DNA of 64,000 nucleotides from Brevundimonas terrae (GTDB lineage Bacteria > Pseudomonadota > Alphaproteobacteria > Caulobacterales > Caulobacteraceae), in assembly GCF_011761985.1 (NCBI RefSeq), contig NZ_JAASQT010000003.1, positions 301,898 to 365,897 of the forward strand. Direction: 5' to 3'. The position numbers and the translations under genes are program-made. The notes beneath the pieces were generated by a model. That model saw nothing but the letters and a program-made list of their open reading frames with translations. It did no database searches and was not told the origin of the DNA. Shown piece after piece: positions 54,401 to 63,979 of this stretch. How positions within the stretch are numbered: the stretch's first letter is position 1; every line of letters begins with the position of its first letter.

Positions 54401-54595
54401 TTACGAAGCGCGCTTCTCACGCAGAAGCGTGGAGATGCGAGCGATATCTTTGCGGACTTCACCAACGCGGTGAGTCTTTTCCATTTGGCCGGTAGCCGCT
54501 TGGAAGCGCAGGTTGAACTGTTCCTTTTTGAGCTTCAGAAGCTCATCGGCCAGTTGGTCGACGGTTTGCGACCGGAGATCTGCGATCTTGGTCAT
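54401..54595 (-). CDS. rpmC: 50S ribosomal protein L29
   Basis: 64 residues, two helices: [55 protein letters not shown]. Sits at the tunnel exit where trigger factor and SRP dock. Start overlaps the rplP stop by one base. Confidence 0.97.
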   Translation of the reverse strand: MTKIADLRSQTVDQLADELLKLKKEQFNLRFQAATGQMEKTHRVGEVRKDIARISTLLREKRAS

Positions 54596-55032
54596 TATGC
54601 GGCTTGCTCCATTACGATGCCGGCGTCGAGGCGGGTAACCACCTTCGTACGGATCGGCAACTTGGCAGCACCGAGGCGCAGGGCCTCGCGCGCGACTTCG
54701 TCCGACACGCCGTCAATTTCGAACATGATACGACCCGGAGCAACACGAGCTGCCCAGTGATCGATCGCGCCCTTACCTTTACCCATACGCACTTCTGCGG
54801 GCTTACCGGTAACCGGCAGGTCCGGGAAGATACGGATCCACACGCGGCCTTGACGCTTCATGTGGCGAGTAACGGCACGACGGCACGCTTCAATCTGACG
54901 AGCAGTGATGCGTTCCGGTTCCATGGCCTTCAGGCCGTAGGAGCCGAAGTTCAGCGAGAAGCCGCCCTTCGACGAACCGTGGATACGGCCCTTAAAGGCC
55001 TTACGGTATTTGGTCTTTTTAGGTTGCAGCAT
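54595..55032 (-). CDS. rplP: 50S ribosomal protein L16
   Basis: 145 residues. It starts [70 protein letters not shown], diagnostic of L16, which contacts the A-site tRNA elbow; the [16 protein letters not shown] segment carries the loop hydroxylated on arginine in some bacteria. Confidence 0.98.
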   Translation of the reverse strand: MLQPKKTKYRKAFKGRIHGSSKGGFSLNFGSYGLKAMEPERITARQIEACRRAVTRHMKRQGRVWIRIFPDLPVTGKPAEVRMGKGKGAIDHWAARVAPGRIMFEIDGVSDEVAREALRLGAAKLPIRTKVVTRLDAGIVMEQAA

Positions 55033-55039
55033 GGTCTAA

Positions 55040-55786
55040 TCAGCCCTCACGACCACGACGCGGACCGCGATCACCGCGGGGGCCACGTTCACGGCCTTCG
55101 TTGGACGAAGGACCTGCGGCTTCCAGAGCCCAGCGCTTGTCTTGAGCCATAGGATCGTGCTCGAGCACTTCACCCTTAAAGACCCAAACCTTCACGCCGA
55201 TGATGCCGTAGGTCGTCTTGGCTTCATAGAAGCCATAGTCGATGTCAGCACGCAGGGTGTGGAGCGGCACGCGACCTTCGCGGTACCATTCCATACGAGC
55301 GATTTCCGCGCCACCGAGGCGGCCCGAGACGTTGATACGCACGCCCTTTGCGCCGAGACGCATGGCCGATTGCATCGAACGCTTCATCGCGCGGCGGAAA
55401 GCCACACGACGCTCGAGTTGCTGAGCGATGTTTTCAGCGATCAGCTGTGCGTCGGTTTCCGGCTTGCGAACTTCGACGATGTTCAGGTGAACTTCGCCTT
55501 CGGTGCGAGCCGCAATGTCCTTGCGCAGCTTGTCGATGTCAGCGCCCTTTTTGCCGATCACGACGCCCGGACGGGCAGCGTAGATCGTCACGCGGCACTT
55601 CTTGTGGGGACGCTCGATGATCACACGAGCAACGCCAGCAGCCGACAGACGTTCCTTCAGCCACGTACGCAGCTTCAGGTCCTGGTGCAGCAACTTAGCG
55701 TAGTCAGCACCGCCGGCGAACCAGCGGCTGTCCCACGTACGGTTTACGCCGAGGCGCAGACCGATTGGATTGATTTTCTGACCCAT
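55040..55786 (-). CDS. rpsC: 30S ribosomal protein S3
   Basis: 248 residues. KH domain with [19 protein letters not shown] near the middle, N-terminal [32 protein letters not shown], and a C-terminal Gly/Arg-rich tail. Forms the mRNA entry site. Start overlaps the rplV stop by one base. Confidence 0.98.
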   Translation of the reverse strand: MGQKINPIGLRLGVNRTWDSRWFAGGADYAKLLHQDLKLRTWLKERLSAAGVARVIIERPHKKCRVTIYAARPGVVIGKKGADIDKLRKDIAARTEGEVHLNIVEVRKPETDAQLIAENIAQQLERRVAFRRAMKRSMQSAMRLGAKGVRINVSGRLGGAEIARMEWYREGRVPLHTLRADIDYGFYEAKTTYGIIGVKVWVFKGEVLEHDPMAQDKRWALEAAGPSSNEGRERGPRGDRGPRRGREG

Positions 55787-56166
55787 TAGGCGGCCTCACC
55801 TGCTTCGCGAACCACGATCGTGATTTCGCTGAACGGTTTCATGATGCGCGACGAGCGACCACGAGCGCGGCTCGCAAAACGCTTCATCACCAGGTTCTTG
55901 CCAACGAAGGCTTCGGCAACCACGAGGTTGTCGATGTCCAGGTTGTGGTTGTTTTCGGCGTTCGAGATAGCCGAATACAGAGCCTTGCGAACGTCGATGG
56001 CGATGCGCTTGCGGCTGAACTCCAGCTCGTTCAGAGCTTTCTGGACCGGCATGCCACGGATCGAGGCAGCCACCAGGTTCAGCTTTTGCGGGCTGATACG
56101 AACATTAACCAGCTTAGCGCGGGCTTCGTTCGTAGCAACACGACGGGTGTTCTTGGTCTGGGCCAT
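55786..56166 (-). CDS. rplV: 50S ribosomal protein L22
   Basis: 126 residues. [59 protein letters not shown] is typical; the beta-hairpin that lines the exit tunnel corresponds to [34 protein letters not shown]. Three bases from rpsS. Confidence 0.98.
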   Translation of the reverse strand: MAQTKNTRRVATNEARAKLVNVRISPQKLNLVAASIRGMPVQKALNELEFSRKRIAIDVRKALYSAISNAENNHNLDIDNLVVAEAFVGKNLVMKRFASRARGRSSRIMKPFSEITIVVREAGEAA

Positions 56167-56169
56167 GGA

Positions 56170-56448
56170 TTATTTCCTCTTGGCCTTCTTGTCCGCAGCG
56201 TGACCCGGGAAGTTACGGGTCGGCGCGAACTCGCCGAACTTCATGCCAACCATCTCTTCCGAGACGGCGACAGGAACGTGCTTCTGGCCGTTGTAAACGC
56301 CAAAGGTCAGACCCACGAACTGCGGCAGGATGGTGGAGCGACGCGACCAGGTTTTGATCACATCTTTACGGCCCGACGATTGAGCGGCGTCGGCCTTCTT
56401 GAGCAGATACCCGTCGACAAACGGGCCTTTCCAGGAGGAGCGGGCCAT
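56170..56448 (-). CDS. rpsS: 30S ribosomal protein S19
   Basis: 92 residues: [77 protein letters not shown] fits S19 throughout. Head protein of the 30S subunit; three bases after rplB. Confidence 0.98.
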   Translation of the reverse strand: MARSSWKGPFVDGYLLKKADAAQSSGRKDVIKTWSRRSTILPQFVGLTFGVYNGQKHVPVAVSEEMVGMKFGEFAPTRNFPGHAADKKAKRK

Positions 56449-56450
56449 TC

Positions 56451-57287
56451 TTAGCGAGCCTTCTTCACGTGACGGCTACGGATAATGTACTTGTCCGTGG
56501 CCTTGTTCTTGCGAGTACGGGTACCCTTGGTGTCCTTACCCCACGGCGTAACCGGAGTACGGCCGCCCGAGGTACGACCTTCACCACCACCGTGCGGGTG
56601 GTCGATCGGGTTCATGGAGACGCCGCGGACGTGCGGGCGGAAGCCCATGTGACGCTTGCGACCAGCCTTACCGAGGTTCTGGTTCATGTGATCCGGGTTC
56701 GACACGGCACCAACGGTAGCCATGCACGCATCCAGAACCATGCGCAGTTCACCCGAACCCAGACGGATTTGAGCGTAACCTTGGTCGCGGCCAACCAGCT
56801 GGGCGTAAGCACCAGCCGAACGAGCCAGCTGAGCACCCTTGCCCGGCTTCATCTCCACGTTGTGGATGATGGTGCCGACCGGCATCGAGCGCAGCGGCAT
56901 CGCGTTGCCCGGCTTCACGTCGACCTTCTCGCCAGCGACGATCGTGTCACCAGCCTTCAGGCGTTGCGGAGCGATGATGTAGGTCTTCTCGCCGTCGGCA
57001 TAGTTTACCAGGGCGATGAAGGCGGTGCGGTTCGGGTCATATTCCAGACGCTCGACAGTACCGATAGCGTCGAACTTACGACGCTTGAAGTCGATCTTGC
57101 GATACAGGGTCTTAGCGCCACCGCCACGGAAGCGGACAGCGATACGACCACCCTGACCACGACCGCCCGACTTGGTCAGGCCTTCGGTCAGCGACTTCTC
57201 CGGGCGGCCTTTGTGCAGCTCGGAACGGTCTACCAGTACCAGGGCGCGGCGGCCCGGGGACGTCGGATTGAAATGCTTCAGAGCCAT
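56451..57287 (-). CDS. rplB: 50S ribosomal protein L2
   Basis: 278 residues. [59 protein letters not shown] and the catalytic-centre region [22 protein letters not shown] (with the conserved histidine) identify L2, needed for subunit joining and peptidyl transfer. Confidence 0.98.
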   Translation of the reverse strand: MALKHFNPTSPGRRALVLVDRSELHKGRPEKSLTEGLTKSGGRGQGGRIAVRFRGGGAKTLYRKIDFKRRKFDAIGTVERLEYDPNRTAFIALVNYADGEKTYIIAPQRLKAGDTIVAGEKVDVKPGNAMPLRSMPVGTIIHNVEMKPGKGAQLARSAGAYAQLVGRDQGYAQIRLGSGELRMVLDACMATVGAVSNPDHMNQNLGKAGRKRHMGFRPHVRGVSMNPIDHPHGGGEGRTSGGRTPVTPWGKDTKGTRTRKNKATDKYIIRSRHVKKAR

Positions 57288-57291
57288 CTGA

Positions 57292-57597
57292 TTAGAGCCC
57301 CGTCGTCACGTCGATCGACTGGCCTTCAGCCAGCGTCACGATAGCTTTTTTGATGTCCACGCGACGACCGTTGATACCACGGAAACGCTTGGTCTTGCCC
57401 TTTTGAACCAGGGTGTTGACCTTGAGGACGTTGACATTGAACAGGGATTCAACCGCAGCAGCGATTTCGTCCTTGGTCGAGGTACCGGCAACGCGGAACA
57501 CGACTTTGTTCTGTTCCGACAGGATCGTGGCCTTCTCAGTGATGATCGGGCTCAGGATGGTGTCGTAGTGCTTGGCGGTAGGTTGAGCGGCGGCCAT
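57292..57597 (-). CDS. rplW: 50S ribosomal protein L23
   Basis: 101 residues: [86 protein letters not shown]. Tunnel-exit docking site for trigger factor. Start overlaps the rplD stop by one base. Confidence 0.98.
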   Translation of the reverse strand: MAAAQPTAKHYDTILSPIITEKATILSEQNKVVFRVAGTSTKDEIAAAVESLFNVNVLKVNTLVQKGKTKRFRGINGRRVDIKKAIVTLAEGQSIDVTTGL

Positions 57598-58235
57598 TAT
57601 GCGGCTTCCTTCTCAGCAAAGCGCGCCTCGATTGCCTCAACGGCAGCCTTGGTCAGCACAAGTTTGTCAGCACGCAGGATGTCATAGACGTTCAGGCCGG
57701 CATTCGGCAGCACGTCGATGTGCGGGATGTTACGAGCAGCGAGGCCGAAGTTGGTGTCAACTTCCGGACCAGCGATGATCAGAGCTTTGGTCCAACCCAG
57801 CTTGCCGAAGGTCTCGCGCAGCGAGGCCGTCTTGGCTTCCTTGATCGAAACGCTGTCGACGACGATCAGATCGCCGGCTTTAGCTTTCGAGGACAGGGCG
57901 TGACGCAGAGCCAGGGCGCGGACTTTTTTCGGCAGCGAGAAGCCATGGTCGCGAACGACCGGACCGAAAGCGCGCGAACCACCAACGAACTGCGGAGCAC
58001 GGCGCGAACCGTGACGAGCGCCGCCGGTGCCCTTTTGCTTGTACATCTTCTTACCCGTACGAGAATTCTCGTTGCGGGTTTGAACCTTGTGCGTGCCAGC
58101 GCGACGCTTGGCAAGCTGCCAGTTGACGTAACGGGCCAGCAGGTCGCCGCGGATGTCGGTGATGCCGAAAACGGCTTCCGACAGTTCCACGTCGCCAGCA
58201 GCCTTGCCGTCGAGTTGAATGACAGAGAGTTTCAT
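57597..58235 (-). CDS. rplD: 50S ribosomal protein L4
   Basis: 212 residues. It has [47 protein letters not shown], the loop that reaches into the exit tunnel, and the FAV-like C-terminal [21 protein letters not shown]. In gammaproteobacteria L4 also represses the S10 operon. Start overlaps the rplC stop by one base. Confidence 0.98.
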   Translation of the reverse strand: MKLSVIQLDGKAAGDVELSEAVFGITDIRGDLLARYVNWQLAKRRAGTHKVQTRNENSRTGKKMYKQKGTGGARHGSRRAPQFVGGSRAFGPVVRDHGFSLPKKVRALALRHALSSKAKAGDLIVVDSVSIKEAKTASLRETFGKLGWTKALIIAGPEVDTNFGLAARNIPHIDVLPNAGLNVYDILRADKLVLTKAAVEAIEARFAEKEAA

Positions 58236-58954
58236 TACGCTTCACCGCCTTCGCTGGCTTCAACCGCCGGAGCAGCTGCAGCCGACTTAACAGCACCCGG
58301 GAACGGGGCTTCAGCCGGACGAGCCTTCTTCACAGCGTCGGTAAGCTTCAGGTAGGTGCCATCGTGGCCCGGGACAGCGCCCTTGACCAGGATCAGACCA
58401 CGTTCAGCGTCAACACGGACGATGGTGAGGTTCTGCTGGGTGACAGTTTCCTGACCCAGATGACCAGCCATCTTCTTGCCCTTGAACACTTTACCTGGAT
58501 CTTGGCGTTGCCCCGTCGAACCGTGCGAACGGTGCGAAATCGACACACCGTGCGATGCACGCAGACCGCCGAAGTTCCAGCGCTTCATCGCACCGGCAAA
58601 ACCTTTACCGATGGTGAGGCCCTGCACGTCGATCTTCTGGCCAGCTACGAAGTGGTCTGCCGAGATTTCGGCACCCACGTCCAGCAGACCATCCTCGTCC
58701 ACGCGGAACTCGGTGATGTATGCTTTGGGTTCAACTTGAGCCTTCGCGAAAGCTTCGCGTTGCGGCTTGGCCGTATTTTTGGCCTTCTTGGTGCCAGCGC
58801 CCATTTGGAGCGCGACGTAACCGTCACGTTCCTTGGTACGCTGACCGACGACTTGGCAGCCGTCGAGCTCGAGTACAGTAACCGGCACGTGTGCACCATC
58901 ATCGGCGAACACGCGGGTCATACCCAGCTTCTTGGCGATCACGCCCGTGCGCAT
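58235..58954 (-). CDS. rplC: 50S ribosomal protein L3
   Basis: 239 residues. It starts [38 protein letters not shown] and has [50 protein letters not shown]; an Ala/Glu-rich tail ([14 protein letters not shown]) extends beyond the usual end. Initiates 50S assembly. Twenty-one bases after rpsJ. Confidence 0.98.
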   Translation of the reverse strand: MRTGVIAKKLGMTRVFADDGAHVPVTVLELDGCQVVGQRTKERDGYVALQMGAGTKKAKNTAKPQREAFAKAQVEPKAYITEFRVDEDGLLDVGAEISADHFVAGQKIDVQGLTIGKGFAGAMKRWNFGGLRASHGVSISHRSHGSTGQRQDPGKVFKGKKMAGHLGQETVTQQNLTIVRVDAERGLILVKGAVPGHDGTYLKLTDAVKKARPAEAPFPGAVKSAAAAPAVEASEGGEA

Positions 58955-58975
58955 CGGATCCCGCCTCTTCTTTCT

Positions 58976-59281
<306 letters not shown>

Positions 59282-59991
59282 ATCGGTTGTAATTCCCATG
59301 CGGCCGGAGCCGCGTCCCTGTGAACCATTTCAAAGACCGAAGCCTCGGGGTTACCCCCAGGGAACGCAAATCCGCAAAAACGATCGGCCCACGCGGTTAC
59401 CCGCCTGAGCCGTAAATTCCCAAGAAGCTCTAAAAAGAACAGTAACTTAGGCCGTCCATGCGAACCGCGTCTGCACCCGAAAGTGCACAGCCGGTCCAAC
59501 AAGAGTGGTGCTTATGCCTGTTGATTCACGCAACGTCAAGCGCTGAATCCCTTGGTACCATTGGCTTTGAGCCGCGCCACCCTGCCCAGGATATCCCCGC
59601 CGAAAGAGGTCAAAAAAGTGGCAAGCGCCAACCCAAATCCCCCACCTCAAGAGATAGCCCATCCGCCCCGCAAAAGCCCGTACGAACTCTTCTTAAGTAT
59701 GGGGCACCCCAAACCGCCCCTGAGTCTCTCTTTGCCCGCCTTGGCCGTTTATCTTTGCTTAACGGCTGTGACCTTCGCGTCCAAAACAAGGCACGCCGCA
59801 CAGGTTTGCCACATTAAGACGCTGATTAAACACGCCTTTGCCACATTGAGTGACTTTGGCGCAACAAGGCACCCGTCTGTAGCCATTGATGACAAGTTCG
59901 TTACAGCGGAACGACATCCGAGCGACTATCTCACCGGTTCCACGCCGCCCTCCCCCGAGAGGCGTGCAAGTCTCAAAAGGACAATAAAAAA
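59282..59991. other. 710-bp gene-free region: S10 operon leader and outer membrane protein promoter region
   Basis: No convincing gene. The minus-strand part holds a promoter (59511-59539) and a leader of about 220 bases with small hairpins (TGCAC / GTGCA at 59472-59487; GGGG-TAA-CCCC near 59353-59363). The plus-strand part before the outer membrane protein gene holds an 11-base direct repeat (TTTGCCACATT at 59805-59815 and 59837-59847) and a repeated ACAAGGCAC (59786-59794, 59864-59872). Confidence 0.6.
59511..59539 (-). promoter_or_regulatory. Promoter of the S10 operon
   Basis: On the minus strand TTGACG (59534-59539), 17 bases, CATAAG (59511-59516). The -10 matches that of the tRNA-Thr promoter in this window. 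Transcription would start about 220 bases before rpsJ, leaving a long leader. Confidence 0.65.
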
Positions 59992-60723
59992 ATGAAAACC
60001 GTTTTCTTCGCTTCGGCCGCTGTCGCCGCTCTGATCGCCGCTCCGGCTATGGCTCAAGACACCGCTGGTTCGTTTGGCCTGTCCTACCAGTACACCGATG
60101 CTGACATCGGCATCGCTTCGGGTGTTGAAACCAACACCGTCGTTCTGGACGGCGTTGTTGCTACCCCGGTCTTCGGTGACTGGACTGTAACCTTCGCTGG
60201 TAACGGCACCTACAACGACAGCGACATCGTTGCTTTCGACGAAGAAACCACCCTGGGTGGTTCGGTTGCCCTGACCAAGGTTATCGGCACCTACCGCGTT
60301 GGTGGCTTCTTCACTGCTGAAGAATTCGCCGGTTCGAGCCTGAACACCTTCGGTGGCGTTGCCCAGAAGTACTTCGACCGCGCAACCCTGACCGGCGTTG
60401 CTTCGTACGGCACCGTTCACGACGCTGACATCTGGTCGGTTGAAGCTGACGCTGCTTACTACGCTACCCCGGCTCTGCGCCTGAACGCTGGCGTTTCGTA
60501 CAAGAACGCTGAACTGATGGGCTTCGACGCTGACGTTCTGGCTGCCAAGATCGGCGCAGAATACCAGTTCGCAGCTTCGCCGTACTCGGCCTTCGCTTCG
60601 TACACCTACACCGACTCGGACGACTTCGCTCTTGAAGCCAACGGCATCAAGGTCGGCGTGCGTTACAACTTCGGTGGCGACCTGCAAGCCCGTGACCGCG
60701 CTGGCGCTGGTCTGGGTCTGTAA
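59992..60723 (+). CDS. Outer membrane protein (porin-like beta barrel), likely abundant
   Basis: 243 residues. Signal peptide cleaved after AMA (residue 21). The mature part is a chain of short amphipathic strands (SFGLSYQYTDADIGI, YSAFASYTYTDSDDF, GIKVGVRYNFGG) ending in a tail LQARDRAGAGLGL. Codon choice is strikingly narrow: alanine is largely GCT and valine GTT, unlike nearby genes, as in very highly expressed genes. AAGGA precedes the ATG by about ten bases. Followed by a strong terminator. Ligand or pore selectivity unknown. Confidence 0.82.
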   Translation: MKTVFFASAAVAALIAAPAMAQDTAGSFGLSYQYTDADIGIASGVETNTVVLDGVVATPVFGDWTVTFAGNGTYNDSDIVAFDEETTLGGSVALTKVIGTYRVGGFFTAEEFAGSSLNTFGGVAQKYFDRATLTGVASYGTVHDADIWSVEADAAYYATPALRLNAGVSYKNAELMGFDADVLAAKIGAEYQFAASPYSAFASYTYTDSDDFALEANGIKVGVRYNFGGDLQARDRAGAGLGL

Positions 60724-60729
60724 GACCTG

Positions 60730-60750
60730 TTTCATCCCCTACGGATGAAA
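60730..60750 (+). other. Small hairpin after the outer membrane protein gene
   Basis: TTTCATCC / GGATGAAA around five bases, just before the main terminator. It may shield the 3' end of an abundant mRNA. Confidence 0.4.
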
Positions 60751-60755
60751 TGAAG

Positions 60756-60787
60756 AAGCCCCGGTGGACATCCACCGGGGCTTTTTT
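60756..60787. terminator. Terminator of the outer membrane protein gene
   Basis: AAGCCCCGGTGGA / TCCACCGGGGCTT, 13 paired bases with a two-base loop, then six T on the plus strand. It may also stop transcripts of the convergent gene. Confidence 0.92.
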
Positions 60788-60789
60788 CT

Positions 60790-61677
60790 TTAGGACTGCC
60801 GCGCAATGCGGACTTCGCCCGATCCGGCTATCCGTTTGGATACATTGCCGGTCACGCGCTGGATACGGACATCGCCCGATCCCATAATCCCGACCGAGAC
60901 ATCCTGCACCGTCGTGGCAATATCGACATCACCCGATCCGACAATCTGGGCAGACAGATCGCTCACACGTCCACCAGAGACGCTGACGTCACCCGATCCG
61001 GCAATTGCGACAGCCACGGGACCGTTCACTTCCTGAACCGTCACATCGCCCGATCCGCCAATCGCCACTTCCAGTGCTTCCACGCGACCGGCGCGCACAT
61101 CGCCACTGCCGCCAATCGCGACTTTCAGCCTTTGCGCCGAACCGCTCCACACTTGGCCCGATCCGCCGATGCTGATTTCGCTGGCACCGCTGACATTGGC
61201 CACAACCCAGTCGCCACAGCCACCGCTACCCAGATCAACCGACTGAGCGCCACGTCCAATCGAACCAAACACAGCGCCCGTGGTGCTGATCTTCACAGTC
61301 CTCGGGCCACGCACGACAATCATCGGCGCGTCGGACAAGGCAACACGTTTGCCTTCGATCGTTACACTCGCACCTTCTCCGGGCGAGGACTGTGGCGAAC
61401 GGCTGCGGCCCGAATGGCATTCATTGATGCGGATCGTATTGCGGCGACCACCAATATTGCCCCGTATCGTGATGTCATTACCCGAGCGGGTCATCTGCAA
61501 TGGCGGCGTTGCGCCGGTTTCGTTAGAAACCTCGATGGCGATATCACTACGGTCTTCGACAACATAGATCACACGCGCGACCGCGTTCTCGATCTTGACC
61601 GACTGCGCCGAAGCACTGCCAGCAACCAACAGAGCCGCAGTGGCGACGCCCATACATACCGTTGTACGAATATTCAT
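60790..61677 (-). CDS. Exported GSGDV-repeat beta-helix protein (DUF2807/GIN-like)
   Basis: 295 residues. Signal peptide ends ASAQ (about residue 25). A first domain (about 26-140) is followed by repeats of about 18-21 residues marked by IGGSGDV, IAGSGDV, IVGSGDV, IMGSGDV and IAGSGEV, the right-handed beta-helix pattern of the DUF2807 or GIN family of putative auto-transporter adhesins. It converges on the outer membrane protein gene. Start at 61677 (MNIRTTV) fits the signal peptide. Confidence 0.8.
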   Translation of the reverse strand: MNIRTTVCMGVATAALLVAGSASAQSVKIENAVARVIYVVEDRSDIAIEVSNETGATPPLQMTRSGNDITIRGNIGGRRNTIRINECHSGRSRSPQSSPGEGASVTIEGKRVALSDAPMIVVRGPRTVKISTTGAVFGSIGRGAQSVDLGSGGCGDWVVANVSGASEISIGGSGQVWSGSAQRLKVAIGGSGDVRAGRVEALEVAIGGSGDVTVQEVNGPVAVAIAGSGDVSVSGGRVSDLSAQIVGSGDVDIATTVQDVSVGIMGSGDVRIQRVTGNVSKRIAGSGEVRIARQS

Positions 61678-61773
61678 GCCCAAGCCTTCCTCGCCGGATT
61701 GATCCAATCTGATGAGGTGAAGGTGGGCCAGCGCGACGCAAAAGTCCGCTTACAAGCCCGTAATGACAGCCTT

Positions 61774-62694
61774 TTAATCTAAAGCGGTCAGGCGCATGCC
61801 GTTTTGGGCACTGGCATCCACCACGAATTGGCGCGGAATTTTCACTATATTATTGCCCAGCACCCGCATGCGGCGCAGCGGCAATGATGCCAGCCAGCGC
61901 AGAGCCAAACCGGCCCCTGATACCTTATGCATGGAAGGCGGCTTCAAGCCCCGCTCGCGCAGAAAGGCATGGGTATAGAGCGCGCCTGTACGCGCACGGC
62001 TTTCCCACGTCTGGTAGTCCATCGACAGGCTCACGCACAGACCATCGACATTCTCGACACGATGCGGCGCATAGAGCGGCCATGCCAGCGCCTCGCCGGG
62101 ATGCAGTTCGAATACGGCTGCATCCTGCTCGAAAGCCAGATCATAAGGCAGTTCTTCGGTCGTCCGGCGCGCGACAATGCCCTCCATCGCCCGTTCCGGC
62201 TGATGGGCTTCGTCCGAAGGATAGACAAACATGCGCTTGATGCCGCGCATGTGGAACAGCACCACACCCGACGCATCGAAATGGTACGGCACGCGCGTAC
62301 CGGGCGAGGAGATAATCAACTGCCCCGCACGCTTCACCGCTCTCATATCTTCATAGGTCGAAGCGATGTCGCCAAAGGCATCCGAGGCGGCCTCCCAGAA
62401 TTCGGGCCAGACATCCTCGATGCCGCGCAGGTTGATCCACATGCGGCCCTTGCCAATCGCTTCCAGCAGTTCGGCACCGCTGGATTGCCCGCGCTCGCCA
62501 GCCATGAGCGTGACCTGACCGGCCGCATCATAGCTATACTGGTTCACGTCGATCAGTTCGGCCGGATACCTGTCCAGCAGAGCCGCCAGCGCCGCATCGC
62601 CACTATAGGCCGACACATCCAGACCATGGGAGTGGACGGTGCTGTTACGCACCGCACCCAGTTGGCGAGGCTCATCCATGCTTCGGGTGTTCAT
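61774..62694 (-). CDS. JmjC/cupin-like Fe(II) oxygenase domain protein
   Basis: 306 residues, no signal peptide. RVPYHFDASGVVLFHMRGIKRMFVYP supplies the H138-x-D140 pair and HPGEALAWPLYAPHRVEN the distal H211, the 2-His-1-carboxylate site of JmjC and related 2-oxoglutarate oxygenases. Such bacterial proteins hydroxylate proteins or small molecules. Its ATG overlaps the stop of the FemAB-like gene by four bases (ATGA), so the two are made together and may share a pathway. Confidence 0.8.
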   Translation of the reverse strand: MNTRSMDEPRQLGAVRNSTVHSHGLDVSAYSGDAALAALLDRYPAELIDVNQYSYDAAGQVTLMAGERGQSSGAELLEAIGKGRMWINLRGIEDVWPEFWEAASDAFGDIASTYEDMRAVKRAGQLIISSPGTRVPYHFDASGVVLFHMRGIKRMFVYPSDEAHQPERAMEGIVARRTTEELPYDLAFEQDAAVFELHPGEALAWPLYAPHRVENVDGLCVSLSMDYQTWESRARTGALYTHAFLRERGLKPPSMHKVSGAGLALRWLASLPLRRMRVLGNNIVKIPRQFVVDASAQNGMRLTALD

Positions 62695-63812
62695 TTACTG
62701 GATTCCTTGCGCGCTATCCGGCTCATAAACCCGCGTCCTGCAAGGATGGTGCCGACCATGCGACCTGTCCAGCGTGGCTCAGACGCTTCAATGGCGGCCC
62801 AACGGCGTCTTATGCTCACAGCCAGATCCGGTCTTTTGGCTGCAAGACGTACCAAGTCCGTCCAGTCCCCTGCCCCGACGATGGCCTCTACGACCTGTTC
62901 ACTACGGTTGCAGAAGTATTTTTTGTACGCCTCGCCCGAAAACCCGTAATCGAACTCGTCATAGCCGTCGGTACAAACCTGACGCATGGTTTCCATGCTC
63001 AGCCAAATTCCCGGCGAGTATTTTGCGCCGATCTCCAGATAGGCCGGAAACCAGAAATGCCACACCCCATCGGCGTGCAGGCTCAGCTCCATCGCCAACA
63101 AGGTGTCGCCCGCCCATAAAGACGCCAGTGACGCCTTGAAGCTGTCATCCCCGTCCAACAGCCGATGCAACAGGCGACGCGTCCATTTCGGCCCGAAGAT
63201 ATCGTGGCGGCCTGTGCGCCGGTACTGCTGGCTCTTCAGGTGGATCAACTGCTCCAGCATGTCATGGTTCGCGCCTTCAATCTGGACACGCATGGGTCCA
63301 AAGGCCGCTTCCATCCCGCGACGGCTGCGGGCCTTGTCCTTGAAATACTTGTTGTGCTGGATACGGCGGCCTTCAAACCACATGTCATATCCATCGGGTC
63401 CGATGGTCGCCTGACAGGTCGATTGCCTGAGATACCGATCATCGTCGGGACCATTATCCGGCCCGATCCAGCTATTCACGCTCAAGCGTTTTGTGGGCAG
63501 CAGCCGCGCCACGTCTTCCAGCGTCACGCGGGTATGCGGATCGCCAATCACCGCATGATAGTCATTCATCGGCGCACCGACCGGATAGGCCGTCCCGCCC
63601 CGACGCTGATACGGGAAGAAGCCGATCAGACGGCCAGCTTCATACAGTTTGGCAACCGCGACATCGGAACCTTCGCTGGCCACAGCATCGCTAAAACCGA
63701 TGTTAAAAAACGGGCTTCGCAGCTGCGGGCGTGCGCCCTGCCACTCTTGCCAAAGCTGGCGTTCATGCGGCGTCAAATCCCTCATCGGGATTGTGACTGC
63801 TTCCAGTCCCAT
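62691..63812 (-). CDS. FemAB/GNAT-fold acyl- or aminoacyltransferase (CelD/BcsL type)
   Basis: 373 residues, soluble. RRIQHNKYFKDKARSRRGMEAAFGPMRVQIEGANHDMLEQLIHLKSQQYRRTG and GDTLLAMELSLHADGVWHFWFPAYLEIGAKYSPGIWLSMETMRQVCTDGYDEFDYGFSGEAYKKYF fit the C-terminal GNAT half of the Acetyltransf_6 family, used in surface polysaccharide or cell-wall modification (HfsK in Caulobacter holdfast is one known member). No glycan genes are nearby, so the substrate is open. First gene of the pair with the JmjC-like gene. Confidence 0.8.
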   Translation of the reverse strand: MGLEAVTIPMRDLTPHERQLWQEWQGARPQLRSPFFNIGFSDAVASEGSDVAVAKLYEAGRLIGFFPYQRRGGTAYPVGAPMNDYHAVIGDPHTRVTLEDVARLLPTKRLSVNSWIGPDNGPDDDRYLRQSTCQATIGPDGYDMWFEGRRIQHNKYFKDKARSRRGMEAAFGPMRVQIEGANHDMLEQLIHLKSQQYRRTGRHDIFGPKWTRRLLHRLLDGDDSFKASLASLWAGDTLLAMELSLHADGVWHFWFPAYLEIGAKYSPGIWLSMETMRQVCTDGYDEFDYGFSGEAYKKYFCNRSEQVVEAIVGAGDWTDLVRLAAKRPDLAVSIRRRWAAIEASEPRWTGRMVGTILAGRGFMSRIARKESSK

Positions 63813-63905
63813 AATCTTGCAGGTTCCCCCAACCCGTGAAATCCGAGCTCTTCCTAAAGCCTATTTGCACCCAAAAGCCAAATCCAATGCCGGCGCGCTA
63901 CATAA

Positions 63906-63939
63906 CAAAACGGCCCCCCGGATTGCTCCGGGGGGCCGT
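63906..63939 (-). terminator. Terminator after tuf
   Basis: ACGGCCCCCCGGA / TCCGGGGGGCCGT, 13 pairs with a four-base loop; TTTTGTT follows on the minus strand. It ends transcripts coming from the right edge. Confidence 0.9.
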
Positions 63940-63979
63940 CTTTTAGGCTTAACCCGTGTGGGTCAAATCAAAGCGTTGC

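Noticed and set aside
59552..59995. Open frame of 147 codons ending in an ATGA overlap with the outer membrane protein gene
   Set aside because: Starts at a TTG without ribosome site, proline-rich and patternless, and covers the promoter and repeat region; the overlap is probably chance.
60806..61110. Regularly spaced repeats looking like a CRISPR array
   Set aside because: Period of about 60 bases in frame with GSGDV codons; the repetition is explained by the protein repeats.
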